Below are positions 8,748-17,351 of a stretch of 64,000 nucleotides of DNA, piece by piece. A program made the position numbers and the translations under genes. The stretch covers positions 2,057,137-2,121,136 of the forward strand of contig NZ_CM003596.1 in the NCBI RefSeq assembly GCF_001435845.1, given 5' to 3'. Numbering within the stretch: the stretch's first letter is position 1; every line of letters starts with the position of its first letter. The notes under the pieces were generated by a model. The model did no database searches and had not been told where the DNA came from. It was given only the letters and a program-made list of their open reading frames with translations. The stretch is from Psychrobacter sp. P11G3 (GTDB taxonomy: Bacteria; Pseudomonadota; Gammaproteobacteria; Pseudomonadales; Moraxellaceae).

Positions 8748-8816
8748 AAAGCTGGTTTAGATTTCGTAATATTTGTTTGGTTTGACATGGCAGACTATGA
8801 AATCTTTACCAGCTTT
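8748..8816. promoter_or_regulatory. Long inverted repeat in the leader of the ynjBCD genes
   Basis: An 18-base arm beginning AAAGCTGGTTTAGATTTC (8748-8765) is complementary to 8799-8816 with only two mismatches, around a 33-base loop. It ends 30 bases before the ynjB start. No T run follows, so it is not a standard terminator. It could be a regulatory RNA hairpin or a protein operator; it matches no riboswitch class that I recognise. Confidence 0.65.
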
Positions 8817-8846
8817 ACTAACATTTAAATCATAACGGAAACTTGA

Positions 8847-10145
8847 ATGCGCGTTATTACCACTTTACCGATGCTCAAACGTCTTACGCGATATAGCACC
8901 TACGCTATGATGATGAGCATTTGTATTGGTATATCAGCAAGCACAGCATCGCCAACTACTGCTAATATTAACCAAGACCTATCACCTTGGCAGCAGATAG
9001 AAGCCCAAGGTAGCAATCAAGACGTTTACTTTTATGCGTGGGGCGGCGATCCACAAATTAACGCCTATCTACAGTGGGTCGGCGATCAAGTCGATGACAA
9101 ATACAACATCAACTTAGTGCATGTTAAATTGAGCGATACCAGTGAAGCAGTCAGTCGGGTACTCGCAGAAAAATCTGCTCATAATGACGATCAAGGCAGT
9201 GTGGATCTCATCTGGATCAATGGCGCAAACTTTGCCACCATGAGTGAGAACTCCTTGTTACTCAAACAATGGGCAAACAAGTTGCCCAATTTTGCGCTGA
9301 CTGACCCAGAAAACAATCCAACCGTAAACTTCGATTTTGGTGTGCCAACCGATGGTATGGAAGCACCATGGGGACAAGCCTCTCTGACGTTTTATTACGA
9401 CAGCTTATCAACCAGTAAACCGCCAACGACTCTAAATGAGTTGACCGCTTGGACAGCGCAAAACACTGGACGCTTTAGCTATCCCAAACCGCCGGACTTT
9501 TTGGGTATGAGCTTCTTAAAGTACGTCTTAGTCATGCTGCATGAACAACAAGATGCCAGTACAGGTAAGAATACTAGCGCTCAATTAGGTCTACCGGCTA
9601 CTGAAGAAAACACCGCGCTCGTATTAGATCCGCTATGGGCGTTTTTGGATGACTTTCATCCCACGCTATGGCGCAGTGGCGAGCAGTTTGTACAGACAGG
9701 TGCGCAGATGCGGCGCTTGGTCGATGATACGGAGCTGAGTCTCGCGTTTACCTTTTCGGCACCAGAAGTTCCTGCGGCCGTGCAGCGCTATGACTTACCT
9801 CAGAGCATTCGCAGCTATGCGATGAGTGACGGCAGCTTAAGTAATACTCATTTTGTCGCTATCCCTTATAACGCTAGCCATCCTCAGGCGGCACAATTAG
9901 CAGCCAACTTTTTGATGAGTCCAGAAGCCCAAGCAAAAAAACAAACCCCTTCGGTATGGGGTGACAAAAGCGTACTGGTCCAATCTACGCTTAGCCCTGC
10001 GCAACAAGCATTATTTAAAACCAAGCAGCCTCATCCAAGCGCCCTGCCCTTTGATAGTGTTAAGCGTACAGTGAGTGAGCCACATCCAAGTTGGGTAGAA
10101 GCTATTCAGCAAGGCTGGCAAGCACGTTATGGGGTGAGTCCATGA
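8847..10145 (+). CDS. ynjB: ABC transporter substrate-binding protein, YnjB type
   Basis: 432 residues. An N-terminal hydrophobic segment (about 18-35, ending around SASTASPTTA) indicates Sec export to the periplasm. The mature part has the YnjB-type features VYFYAWGGDPQINAYLQWV, VDLIWINGANFATM and FVAIPYNASHPQAAQLAANF. It is the binding component of the YnjBCD importer, whose substrate is not settled in E. coli either. The stop overlaps the ynjC start (ATGA), indicating translational coupling. It follows the long inverted repeat at 8748-8816. Confidence 0.9.
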   Translation: MRVITTLPMLKRLTRYSTYAMMMSICIGISASTASPTTANINQDLSPWQQIEAQGSNQDVYFYAWGGDPQINAYLQWVGDQVDDKYNINLVHVKLSDTSEAVSRVLAEKSAHNDDQGSVDLIWINGANFATMSENSLLLKQWANKLPNFALTDPENNPTVNFDFGVPTDGMEAPWGQASLTFYYDSLSTSKPPTTLNELTAWTAQNTGRFSYPKPPDFLGMSFLKYVLVMLHEQQDASTGKNTSAQLGLPATEENTALVLDPLWAFLDDFHPTLWRSGEQFVQTGAQMRRLVDDTELSLAFTFSAPEVPAAVQRYDLPQSIRSYAMSDGSLSNTHFVAIPYNASHPQAAQLAANFLMSPEAQAKKQTPSVWGDKSVLVQSTLSPAQQALFKTKQPHPSALPFDSVKRTVSEPHPSWVEAIQQGWQARYGVSP

Positions 10146-11905
10146 GCCAAGGTTTTGATAAAATGACGAAAAAAGGTGATAAACCTAAGCCTATCACGCT
10201 TGAGAAAAAAGATCTGTTTACGCGTATCGTGTCTTTTAGTCCCAAACTCTTAATTCTCATATTAATATTACCCGTACTCTGTGGCCTCATCTGTGTTCTG
10301 TTGCCTGCTCTGAGCTGGCTTCCTGCCCTAGAAAAGACGACCTTGAATCTGCAAGGGTTTATAGACCTATGGCAAACGCCTAGCATCATGCAGATGGCTG
10401 CATTAAGTCTTGCTACAGGACTTATCAGCACCCTACTCGCTTTTGTCATTGCCCTGATGATATTGGCCGCGTTTTTTAACAGTGTTTGGTTGCAGCGTAT
10501 TGAGCATTTATTAAGCCCTATCTTGGTCATTCCTCATGCAGCTGCAGCCATTGCCGTTGGGTTTTTGATTGCGCCGTCTGGTATGTTTGCACGGCTCATC
10601 TCCCCGTGGCTAACTGGTTGGGAGATGGCACCCGATGGTATGTTTCCGCATGATCCATACGGTATCAGTATCATCTTGGGTTTAACATTAAAGGAGCTGC
10701 CGTTTTTGCTATTAATGGCTTTGGGCGCGCTGGCTCAGCCTGAGCTTGGTAAAAAACTGCGTCAACAGTATACCGTTGCACTCAATTTAGGTTATTACCC
10801 AATTACTGCTTTTTTTAAGGCTGTCTTGCCCTTGTTATATCCTTTTCTACGTTTACCGATTTTGGCCGTGTTGGCCTATGCCAGTGCAAGTGTCGAGATG
10901 CCGTTGATATTGGGTCCTAACACACCGCCAACGCTTTCTGTCTCTATCATACAATGGTTTAACGATGTTGACCTGACATTGCGTATCAAGGCATCAGCAG
11001 GCGCATTATTACAACTCGTATTGACAGCAGGTTTAGTCGCTTTTTGGTTGGGCGGCGAAAAAGCGATCAAAGCAATATTCAATGTTTCGTCAGTCAATGG
11101 CAAACGTCATTATGCAGATACTATCTGGCAAAAAGTCACCGCTATACTTACCGTAGGCGTGATTGGTTTTATGCTATTGTCGCTCGCTGGGCTCGTACTA
11201 TGGGCATTTGCAGGATTTTGGCGGTTTCCGGCGATGCTACCAGAGCAATTCGTGCTGCTACACTTTCAAAGTGCCTTTACTCAAATGAGCACACCGTTGG
11301 TCAATACGCTTAGCATTGGTGCCGTTAGTACTGCCTTTGCTGTTTTTCTGACGTTGCTATGCTTGGAAGCTGAGCAACTGAGTGCTAAGCCATTGTCACA
11401 CTTCACCAGTTTTATTATTTACTTACCGCTACTGGTACCAAGTATCGCGTTTTTATTTGGCTTGGTATGGTTACAGCAGTTGGCCAATCATCAATCGGAA
11501 TTTTTTAACGTGGCCTTTGCCCATCTTTTATTCGTGCTACCGTACGTGTTTTTATCACTGGCCAGTAGCTATCGACGCCTAGATCCTCGTTTCGCTCATG
11601 TGGCCGCCAGCCTTGGTGCTGCCCCTATCAAAGTATTTTTTCAGATAAAACTGCCGCAGTTATTCGCTCCTATTTTAATTGCCGTTGCTCTCGGTCTAGC
11701 GATCAGCTTTGGCCAGTATTTGCCAACTCTATTGGCGGGTGGCGGACGTATTGCTACTATCACGACTGAAGCGGTGACACTGGCGAATGGTGCCAGTAGG
11801 CGCACTAGTGCTGTCTATGCCATCATGCAAATGGCGCTACCACTCATCGGTTTTATAGTGGCTTGGATGCTACCCAAGTACTTTTTTAGAAGTGGCGCTC
11901 GGTAG
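10142..11905 (+). CDS. ynjC: ABC transporter permease, fused two-domain YnjC type
   Basis: 587 residues, two MetI-like permease domains in one chain (about 50-300 and 340-585) with roughly 12 membrane segments. The EAA-type loops are visible as LNLGYYPITAFFKAVLPLLYP and ASLGAAPIKVFFQIKLPQL, which contact the ATPase. The ATG at 10142 overlaps the ynjB stop by four bases; the longer TTG frame from 10091 lies inside ynjB and is rejected. It forms the inner-membrane channel with YnjD. Confidence 0.92.
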   Translation: MSQGFDKMTKKGDKPKPITLEKKDLFTRIVSFSPKLLILILILPVLCGLICVLLPALSWLPALEKTTLNLQGFIDLWQTPSIMQMAALSLATGLISTLLAFVIALMILAAFFNSVWLQRIEHLLSPILVIPHAAAAIAVGFLIAPSGMFARLISPWLTGWEMAPDGMFPHDPYGISIILGLTLKELPFLLLMALGALAQPELGKKLRQQYTVALNLGYYPITAFFKAVLPLLYPFLRLPILAVLAYASASVEMPLILGPNTPPTLSVSIIQWFNDVDLTLRIKASAGALLQLVLTAGLVAFWLGGEKAIKAIFNVSSVNGKRHYADTIWQKVTAILTVGVIGFMLLSLAGLVLWAFAGFWRFPAMLPEQFVLLHFQSAFTQMSTPLVNTLSIGAVSTAFAVFLTLLCLEAEQLSAKPLSHFTSFIIYLPLLVPSIAFLFGLVWLQQLANHQSEFFNVAFAHLLFVLPYVFLSLASSYRRLDPRFAHVAASLGAAPIKVFFQIKLPQLFAPILIAVALGLAISFGQYLPTLLAGGGRIATITTEAVTLANGASRRTSAVYAIMQMALPLIGFIVAWMLPKYFFRSGAR

Positions 11906-12029
11906 CAAGCTGACCACGAATAAGAAAAGTTGTGAAAAGCATCATCTATCGAAAATAACAGTTATAAAAAATCAGCTGCTAAAAACATTAAAATAATCAG
12001 TCATAAAAAACGCAAACAAAGGGTTCCTG

Positions 12030-12662
12030 ATGCCATCATCTCTACAGATAAAAGACTTACAGCTGTTTCGTCAAAACGAGCAGCTATTGAGTATCAATGA
12101 GCACATCGCTGGTGGCGACATCCTAACCGTGATGGGCCCTTCTGGTAGTGGCAAATCCAGCTTACTAAACTGGCTAACAGGCACTTTGGCGAGCGATTTT
12201 ACCGCGACGGGTACAGTCTGGTTAAACGATAAAAACGTGACGCACCTGCCTGCGCATTTGCGCCGGATTGGTGTGCTGTATCAAGACGCATTGCTATTTT
12301 CGCATCTATCAGTCGCAGGCAACATTGCTTTTGCCATGCCAAAAGGAAATAAAAAACAGCGAGTTGAAAAAATAGCGCATTCTTTGGCGCAAGTAGGCTT
12401 AGAAGGGATGGGAGATCGTCACCCTGATAACCTATCAGGTGGTCAACAAGCACGTGTCGCCTTACTACGCACGCTACTGAGTGAGCCCAAAGCGATACTA
12501 CTTGATGAGCCGTTTAGCAAACTTGATACTCAATTGAGGATGGATACGCGGCAATTGGTATTTGATCAGATTCGTACTCATAAGCTGCCTGCTATTATGG
12601 TCACGCACGACCAAAGCGACGCTGAAGCAGCTAATGGTAAAGTTATCTATGTAGGGCGATAA
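12030..12662 (+). CDS. ynjD: ABC transporter ATP-binding protein, YnjD type
   Basis: 210 residues, the usual size for YnjD. Walker A GPSGSGKSS (about 36-44), signature LSGGQQARVALLR, Walker B AILLDEP and the switch histidine in MVTHD are all intact. It powers import through YnjC. A 124-base gap separates it from ynjC, but the conserved order B-C-D argues for one transcription unit. Confidence 0.93.
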   Translation: MPSSLQIKDLQLFRQNEQLLSINEHIAGGDILTVMGPSGSGKSSLLNWLTGTLASDFTATGTVWLNDKNVTHLPAHLRRIGVLYQDALLFSHLSVAGNIAFAMPKGNKKQRVEKIAHSLAQVGLEGMGDRHPDNLSGGQQARVALLRTLLSEPKAILLDEPFSKLDTQLRMDTRQLVFDQIRTHKLPAIMVTHDQSDAEAANGKVIYVGR

Positions 12663-12742
12663 TTTTAGATATCAGAGTCAAATATCAACGCTAAATACCC
12701 AACCAAAGTATCAAAACAAGCAAAATATAAAAGGCAGCTCGC

Positions 12743-13369
12743 ATGCTAGACAAGTTTATTACGCCCGTCCTCAAGCCGCTGCTAACCCCGATAGTAGCGA
12801 CATTGCATAAGCTCGGCATCACGGCTGATCAGCTTACGGTCGCTGGATTCTTGGTTGGTATGTTGGCATTACCACTACTTGCGTTTGAGCTATGGTACGG
12901 CGCGCTAGCAGTGATAATATTGAATCGTATCTTCGATGGACTTGATGGCGCAATGGCACGCTACGCACAGCAAAGCTCAAGCGCAGGCGGCTACTTAGAT
13001 ATCACCCTCGATTTTTTGTTTTATGCCGCTGTGCCACTTGGGTTCATTTTGGCCAACCCTGAACAAAACGCTATTGCAGGCGCGTTGTTATTAGCGGCAT
13101 TTATCGGGACAGGTTCGAGCTTTTTGGCCTTTGCAATTTCTGCAGAAAAGTTTCAATTAGACAAGCCGCAGTTTAAATATAAGAGCTTTTATTATCTTAA
13201 TGGTCTTACTGAAGGCACCGAAACTATTGCTCTTTTTATTTCTCTTTGCATTTGGCCGCAACATTTTGTGCTACTTGCTGGTATCTTTGCTACTGCCTGC
13301 GCTGTTACTATTTTTACTCGTATACATGGTGGGTATCATACCCTCAAGCAGCTCGAATCTACCAAGTAA
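12743..13369 (+). CDS. ynjF: CDP-alcohol phosphatidyltransferase family protein, YnjF-like
   Basis: 208 residues, mostly membrane. The family signature D-G-2x-A-R-8x-G-3x-D-3x-D is complete (DGAMARYAQQSSSAGGYLD followed by ITLD, about residues 73-95). Such enzymes transfer a phosphoalcohol from CDP-alcohol to an acceptor alcohol in the inner membrane. Placement directly after ynjBCD mirrors E. coli, where ynjF closes the same cluster. Which lipid head group is used cannot be read from the sequence. Confidence 0.88.
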   Translation: MLDKFITPVLKPLLTPIVATLHKLGITADQLTVAGFLVGMLALPLLAFELWYGALAVIILNRIFDGLDGAMARYAQQSSSAGGYLDITLDFLFYAAVPLGFILANPEQNAIAGALLLAAFIGTGSSFLAFAISAEKFQLDKPQFKYKSFYYLNGLTEGTETIALFISLCIWPQHFVLLAGIFATACAVTIFTRIHGGYHTLKQLESTK

Positions 13370-13414
13370 GCGTCTGAAGATATACGCCGTGTTGAATAAC
13401 CGACCTTGACACTA

Positions 13415-14026
13415 TTAAGCATTTACTGAATCATCTAGCCGCAGTGCTTCTATAGATAAGGCCATATCTTCAGCAAGGGCATGTACCGTCGAGCTCTCTA
13501 TGTCACGCTGGGCAAAGGCACGCAATCCCATGACTTCTGCCTGTAGGCGGCGTCCAAGCCTAACCGGATCAAGCTCACTATCCATCTCACCGACATTTTG
13601 CGCTTCCTTAAAGCATTCTATAAATCGCGTCTCCATACCTGCCAGCAGCATCTCCACCTTGGTTAACGCTGTTTGCTCACGCGCGCCTAGCTCTAGTAAG
13701 CTTTTGACCAGCATACAGGCTCGGCTCGGTAATGCTTTATCACGAATCCCGCCAAGCTGACGTATATAAGCGGCAAGGCCTAATAAAGGCGTTTCATGAT
13801 GGCTCAATACTCGCTCAAGCTCAGTCAATCCTAGACGCGCATAGTATTCTAGCGCCTCTTGAAACAAACCTTCTTTATTACCAAAAGCGGCATAGATACT
13901 ACCTGGGCGCATATCGAGCGCTTGCTCTATGTCTTTTAGAGACGTGGCATGAAAACCCTTTTGCCAAAAAAGCTGTAGCGCACGCTCCAAGGCGTCATGA
14001 CGGTTGTAAAGTGCGGTGCGTGACAT
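13415..14026 (-). CDS. TetR/AcrR-family transcriptional regulator
   Basis: 203 residues. The N-terminal helix-turn-helix (about 10-55) reads ALQLFWQKGFHATSLKDIEQ then GSIYAAFGNKEGLFQEAL, a classic TetR DNA-binding domain. The C-terminal half resembles the TetR_C_11/16-type ligand domain. The ATG at 14026 was chosen because TGGGG lies 7 bases upstream; the ATG at 14038 has no ribosome site. It is convergent with ynjF. Its target is not evident; the nearest candidate is the aldehyde dehydrogenase cluster. Confidence 0.92.
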   Translation of the reverse strand: MSRTALYNRHDALERALQLFWQKGFHATSLKDIEQALDMRPGSIYAAFGNKEGLFQEALEYYARLGLTELERVLSHHETPLLGLAAYIRQLGGIRDKALPSRACMLVKSLLELGAREQTALTKVEMLLAGMETRFIECFKEAQNVGEMDSELDPVRLGRRLQAEVMGLRAFAQRDIESSTVHALAEDMALSIEALRLDDSVNA

Positions 14027-14262
14027 AATGTGCCCCATTTAAAAAGCCGTGACCTCATATAAAAATGGGCACGGCTATAAAACTTGAATGATTGCTCAAT
14101 TTTATCCTGAATGGGTGCGACAGTAAAGTTAATATAAGAAACGGTCTAGTAAACAAACGTAATGCTAGGGCGCGATCTAGCTATCAACAATCAGTCAACA
14201 GTCATGCTGATAGCTAGTAAATGGTCTCTACAGTGGCTAATGACAATTTAATTGAAATCCAA

Positions 14263-15789
14263 TTAATCGGTCAACAATACATGTTTGCTCTTCTGATAAG
14301 CAGACAAACCATCACCGCCCAACTCACGGCCAATACCGCTTTGCTTAAATCCGCCCCAGCCTGCTTCTGGTAATACGATTTGTTGCTCGTTAATCCAAAT
14401 ATGTCCGGCTTTTATTTGGAGTGCCATCTCAAGTGCTTTAGTCTCATCAGCGCTTACGATGGTTGCTGCTAGAGCATATTTGCTATCATTGGCTAGGCGA
14501 ATAGCTTCCGCATTGTCGGTAAAGGTTGTACTGACTAATACAGGTCCAAACACTTCCTCCATCCATAATTGGCTGGTCGTTGGCACATTCGTATAGACAG
14601 TTGGCGTTACAAAATAGCCAGATGCTTCTAACAACTGACCGCCGGTTAAACAGTCCAGATTTTCAGCTGTCGCAATATCAAAGAATTTCTTAACTTGGTT
14701 CAATTGCTGCTCGCTCACCAATGGACCCATTTGCGTCTCTGTCGCAAAACCATCACCAATTTGCAGACTTTCCGTTTTGACTTTTAATGTGTCAAACAGC
14801 TGTGTAGCGATATCTTGATGGACAACCAGTCGCGACGTGGCCGAGCATATCTGACCTGCATTGGTAAATATACCGCCGATGATTAAATCACAAGCGTAAT
14901 CAATATCAGCATCTGCGCAGACCACGATAGCAGATTTGCCGCCCAACTCTAGGCTAATGTCTTTGATGCCTTTTGCTGCTTGAACCATCACCTTTTCACC
15001 AACTATATTACTGCCAGTAAACGATACTTTATCAATCAGCGGATGACTGGTCATAGCAGTGCCCACTTCAGCAGCACCCGGTAAAATATTAACCACCCCT
15101 TTTGGCAAGTCAATTTCCGATAAGATATTACCTAGCATAAGCTCTGGTAATAATGTTACCTCAGACGGTTTCAATAGCACAGTACAGCCTGCCGCTAGCG
15201 CAGGTGCCAACTTCCAAGAGGTCGTCACCATTGGGAAATTCCAAGGGGTAATCAGCGCACAAATACCCACTGGCGAGTATGTCTTTAACAAACGAATACC
15301 TGATTCAAGCGTTGATACCTTAGACCATGTTGCCTGCTCTGTGATGAGATTGGCATAATAACGATAGCAAGCGATAGCATCACCGACGTCTATCTTTGCT
15401 TCCTCAATTGGCTTGCCGTTGTTTAATATAGACAGTCCAACCAACTTATCGAATTGCTGATCCATAGACTCCGCAATCGCATTTAGATAGCGGGCGCGCT
15501 CACTTACACTAGTCTGTGACCAACCAGAAAAAGCTTCATCAGCCGCTGCAATTGCCTGTTCTACATGGGTGCTGGTGCATAAGCGCGTCGTTGCAATCAC
15601 CTCACCTGAATTTGGATCATACAACGCATGGTTATTCGTATTATCAAAGCTTGCATCACCAGAATCGGTCGCGAGCGCTGCAATCGTAACCCAATCACCA
15701 TTGATATAAGCGGCATTGAGTACAACTTCGTTTTGAGCCGTTTGTATGGCAGTTTCTCTGGTTAAGTCTGTAGAGTTCAGCATTTCCAT
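14263..15789 (-). CDS. NAD(P)-dependent aldehyde dehydrogenase (probable 4-guanidinobutyraldehyde dehydrogenase)
   Basis: 508 residues. The aldehyde dehydrogenase core is intact: ITPWNFPMVTTSWKLAPALA, KVSFTGS cofactor loop, ELGGKSAIVV with the general-base Glu, and GQICSATSR with the catalytic Cys (about residue 302). The C-terminus resembles the betaine/amino-aldehyde dehydrogenase group. It is the last gene of the minus-strand catabolic cluster, 155 bases after the transporter gene. With the 2-keto acid decarboxylase and ureohydrolase upstream, the likely substrate is the aldehyde released by that decarboxylase. The ATG at 15789 is preferred over the TTG at 15819; the true start could also be 15783. 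Confidence 0.88.
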   Translation of the reverse strand: MEMLNSTDLTRETAIQTAQNEVVLNAAYINGDWVTIAALATDSGDASFDNTNNHALYDPNSGEVIATTRLCTSTHVEQAIAAADEAFSGWSQTSVSERARYLNAIAESMDQQFDKLVGLSILNNGKPIEEAKIDVGDAIACYRYYANLITEQATWSKVSTLESGIRLLKTYSPVGICALITPWNFPMVTTSWKLAPALAAGCTVLLKPSEVTLLPELMLGNILSEIDLPKGVVNILPGAAEVGTAMTSHPLIDKVSFTGSNIVGEKVMVQAAKGIKDISLELGGKSAIVVCADADIDYACDLIIGGIFTNAGQICSATSRLVVHQDIATQLFDTLKVKTESLQIGDGFATETQMGPLVSEQQLNQVKKFFDIATAENLDCLTGGQLLEASGYFVTPTVYTNVPTTSQLWMEEVFGPVLVSTTFTDNAEAIRLANDSKYALAATIVSADETKALEMALQIKAGHIWINEQQIVLPEAGWGGFKQSGIGRELGGDGLSAYQKSKHVLLTD

Positions 15790-15944
15790 AATGGTCAATC
15801 GCCTTATATTTTTGATCAAATTGTCTTTAAGTGCGTAACGTCCGTAACGTGATTGGCTAAATGGTCGGTTTAACTGCCTACAGAAAAACCGACCATTTGC
15901 ATATTATCGTCAAGCTAAAAGCCTTGTGAACACTAGACACGCCA

Positions 15945-17351
15945 CTAATACAGCAGGTGCGCCACTGATGTGATGACTACCAAGCTGATAAGCGTGCGAA
16001 GTATGAAGATTAAAAATAGCTCTAACACATTTAGCTTAATATTTGACTTCAAAATCAGCGCACCAACTTCAGACATATAGATAATCTGAGTAATTGAGGC
16101 CGCACCAACGATGAATCGTGTCATCTCACTTTCAATGCTTTTGCCAACTAACGCTGGCAAGTACATATCTGCAAAGCCCATAATCATGGCAGGTGCAGCT
16201 TTTGCCGCCTCTGGAATCTGTAACCACTCAAGTAGTGGTACAAGTGGTGTCGCAAGCCAATTAAATACTGGTGTGTATTCTGCTAGGCCAAGACCGATGG
16301 TACCAATCGCAAAGATAACAGGAATCAGTCCAAAGTAGATATCAAACAGATTGTGTACGCTGCGTTTGAACACTTTACCTAAGCTTGGCATAGAATGCGC
16401 GCGAGTAACCGCACGATTGACTGCCCATTGATACGTTGTATATTCAGCAGGGATGCCTTCATCTAGCATGCTTTTGCCAGAGTGATACGTATCAGGCTTG
16501 AGTGATAATGGCGGGATACGCGGCATGATAATCGCAGCGATAAAACCAGTTAGCGCAATGGTCAGATAAAAGAAGACGAAGTTATTATCCACACCGATGG
16601 TTTTGGCAACCACATAGGTAAAGGCGATAGAAGTGACGGAAAATGTGGTCGCGATAATGGCGGCTTCACGCTGACTGTAGAAGCTTTTGTCATACTCTTG
16701 CATAGTGACTAGCAAGCCGATAGACGCTGCACCAAACCAAGAAGACATTGCATCGACAGCAGAACGACCAGGTAGTTTAAAAAGCTTGATAAACACTTTA
16801 CTGGCCAAGGTACCCAAAAACTCCATCAAGCCAAAATCAGTCAAAAATGGCAATGATAAAATGGCAAAGAAAAACAACGGAATCAGAATAGGAATCAAAT
16901 CTTCGAAAATGACGCCGCCCGTATTACGATTGATAATAAACTCGGGGCCGACTTGTAGGAAAATCATCCAAACAAACAACATACCTAAAAAACGCGTGGA
17001 CAGCCAAAACCAGTCAACATCAAAAAGCTTTTTTACCAGTGAATCTTCATGCAAATTGGGCTTTAACGCTTTGACTGCCAGTGCACCAAGAGCAGAAATA
17101 GTCACTATCGCCATCGCAATATAGGCCACAAATCCACCTAACACGGTTTGTAGCGTATCGGTCAATACACCTAATAAAATTGTGACTTTACCATCCCACT
17201 CAAACGGTATGATAAAAAGTGCAATACCCAGTGCTGAAAATAATAAAAATTTCCACATAGCTGCACGCCACTGTCCTGCTTTTGGCGTTTCTGGATCAAC
17301 CGTATTATTCCCTAAAATCGGCTGCTGCGACTTATCCATATAACTCGTCAT
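15945..17351 (-). CDS. YjiH-family membrane transporter (nucleoside-recognition gate domains)
   Basis: 468 residues with about 10-11 membrane segments and two Gate/nucleoside-recognition-like domains; FGAASIGLLVTMQEYDKSFY and MIMGFADMYLPALVGKSI are typical of YjiH proteins. It presumably moves a catabolic substrate or product. The ATG at 17351 lies inside the 3' end of the preceding Dld gene (20-base overlap) and is supported by AAGGAGAAATTAA just upstream. The tight overlap with the dehydrogenase suggests that it imports that enzyme's substrate; this is inference. Confidence 0.85.
   Translation of the reverse strand: MTSYMDKSQQPILGNNTVDPETPKAGQWRAAMWKFLLFSALGIALFIIPFEWDGKVTILLGVLTDTLQTVLGGFVAYIAMAIVTISALGALAVKALKPNLHEDSLVKKLFDVDWFWLSTRFLGMLFVWMIFLQVGPEFIINRNTGGVIFEDLIPILIPLFFFAILSLPFLTDFGLMEFLGTLASKVFIKLFKLPGRSAVDAMSSWFGAASIGLLVTMQEYDKSFYSQREAAIIATTFSVTSIAFTYVVAKTIGVDNNFVFFYLTIALTGFIAAIIMPRIPPLSLKPDTYHSGKSMLDEGIPAEYTTYQWAVNRAVTRAHSMPSLGKVFKRSVHNLFDIYFGLIPVIFAIGTIGLGLAEYTPVFNWLATPLVPLLEWLQIPEAAKAAPAMIMGFADMYLPALVGKSIESEMTRFIVGAASITQIIYMSEVGALILKSNIKLNVLELFLIFILRTLISLVVITSVAHLLY

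Noticed and set aside
8748-8816. Known riboswitch (TPP or guanidine) before ynjB
   Set aside because: The conserved cores of those classes are not visible; only the simple inverted repeat is.
13732-14028. 98-residue plus-strand frame
   Set aside because: Antisense to the TetR gene, which has intact domain features.
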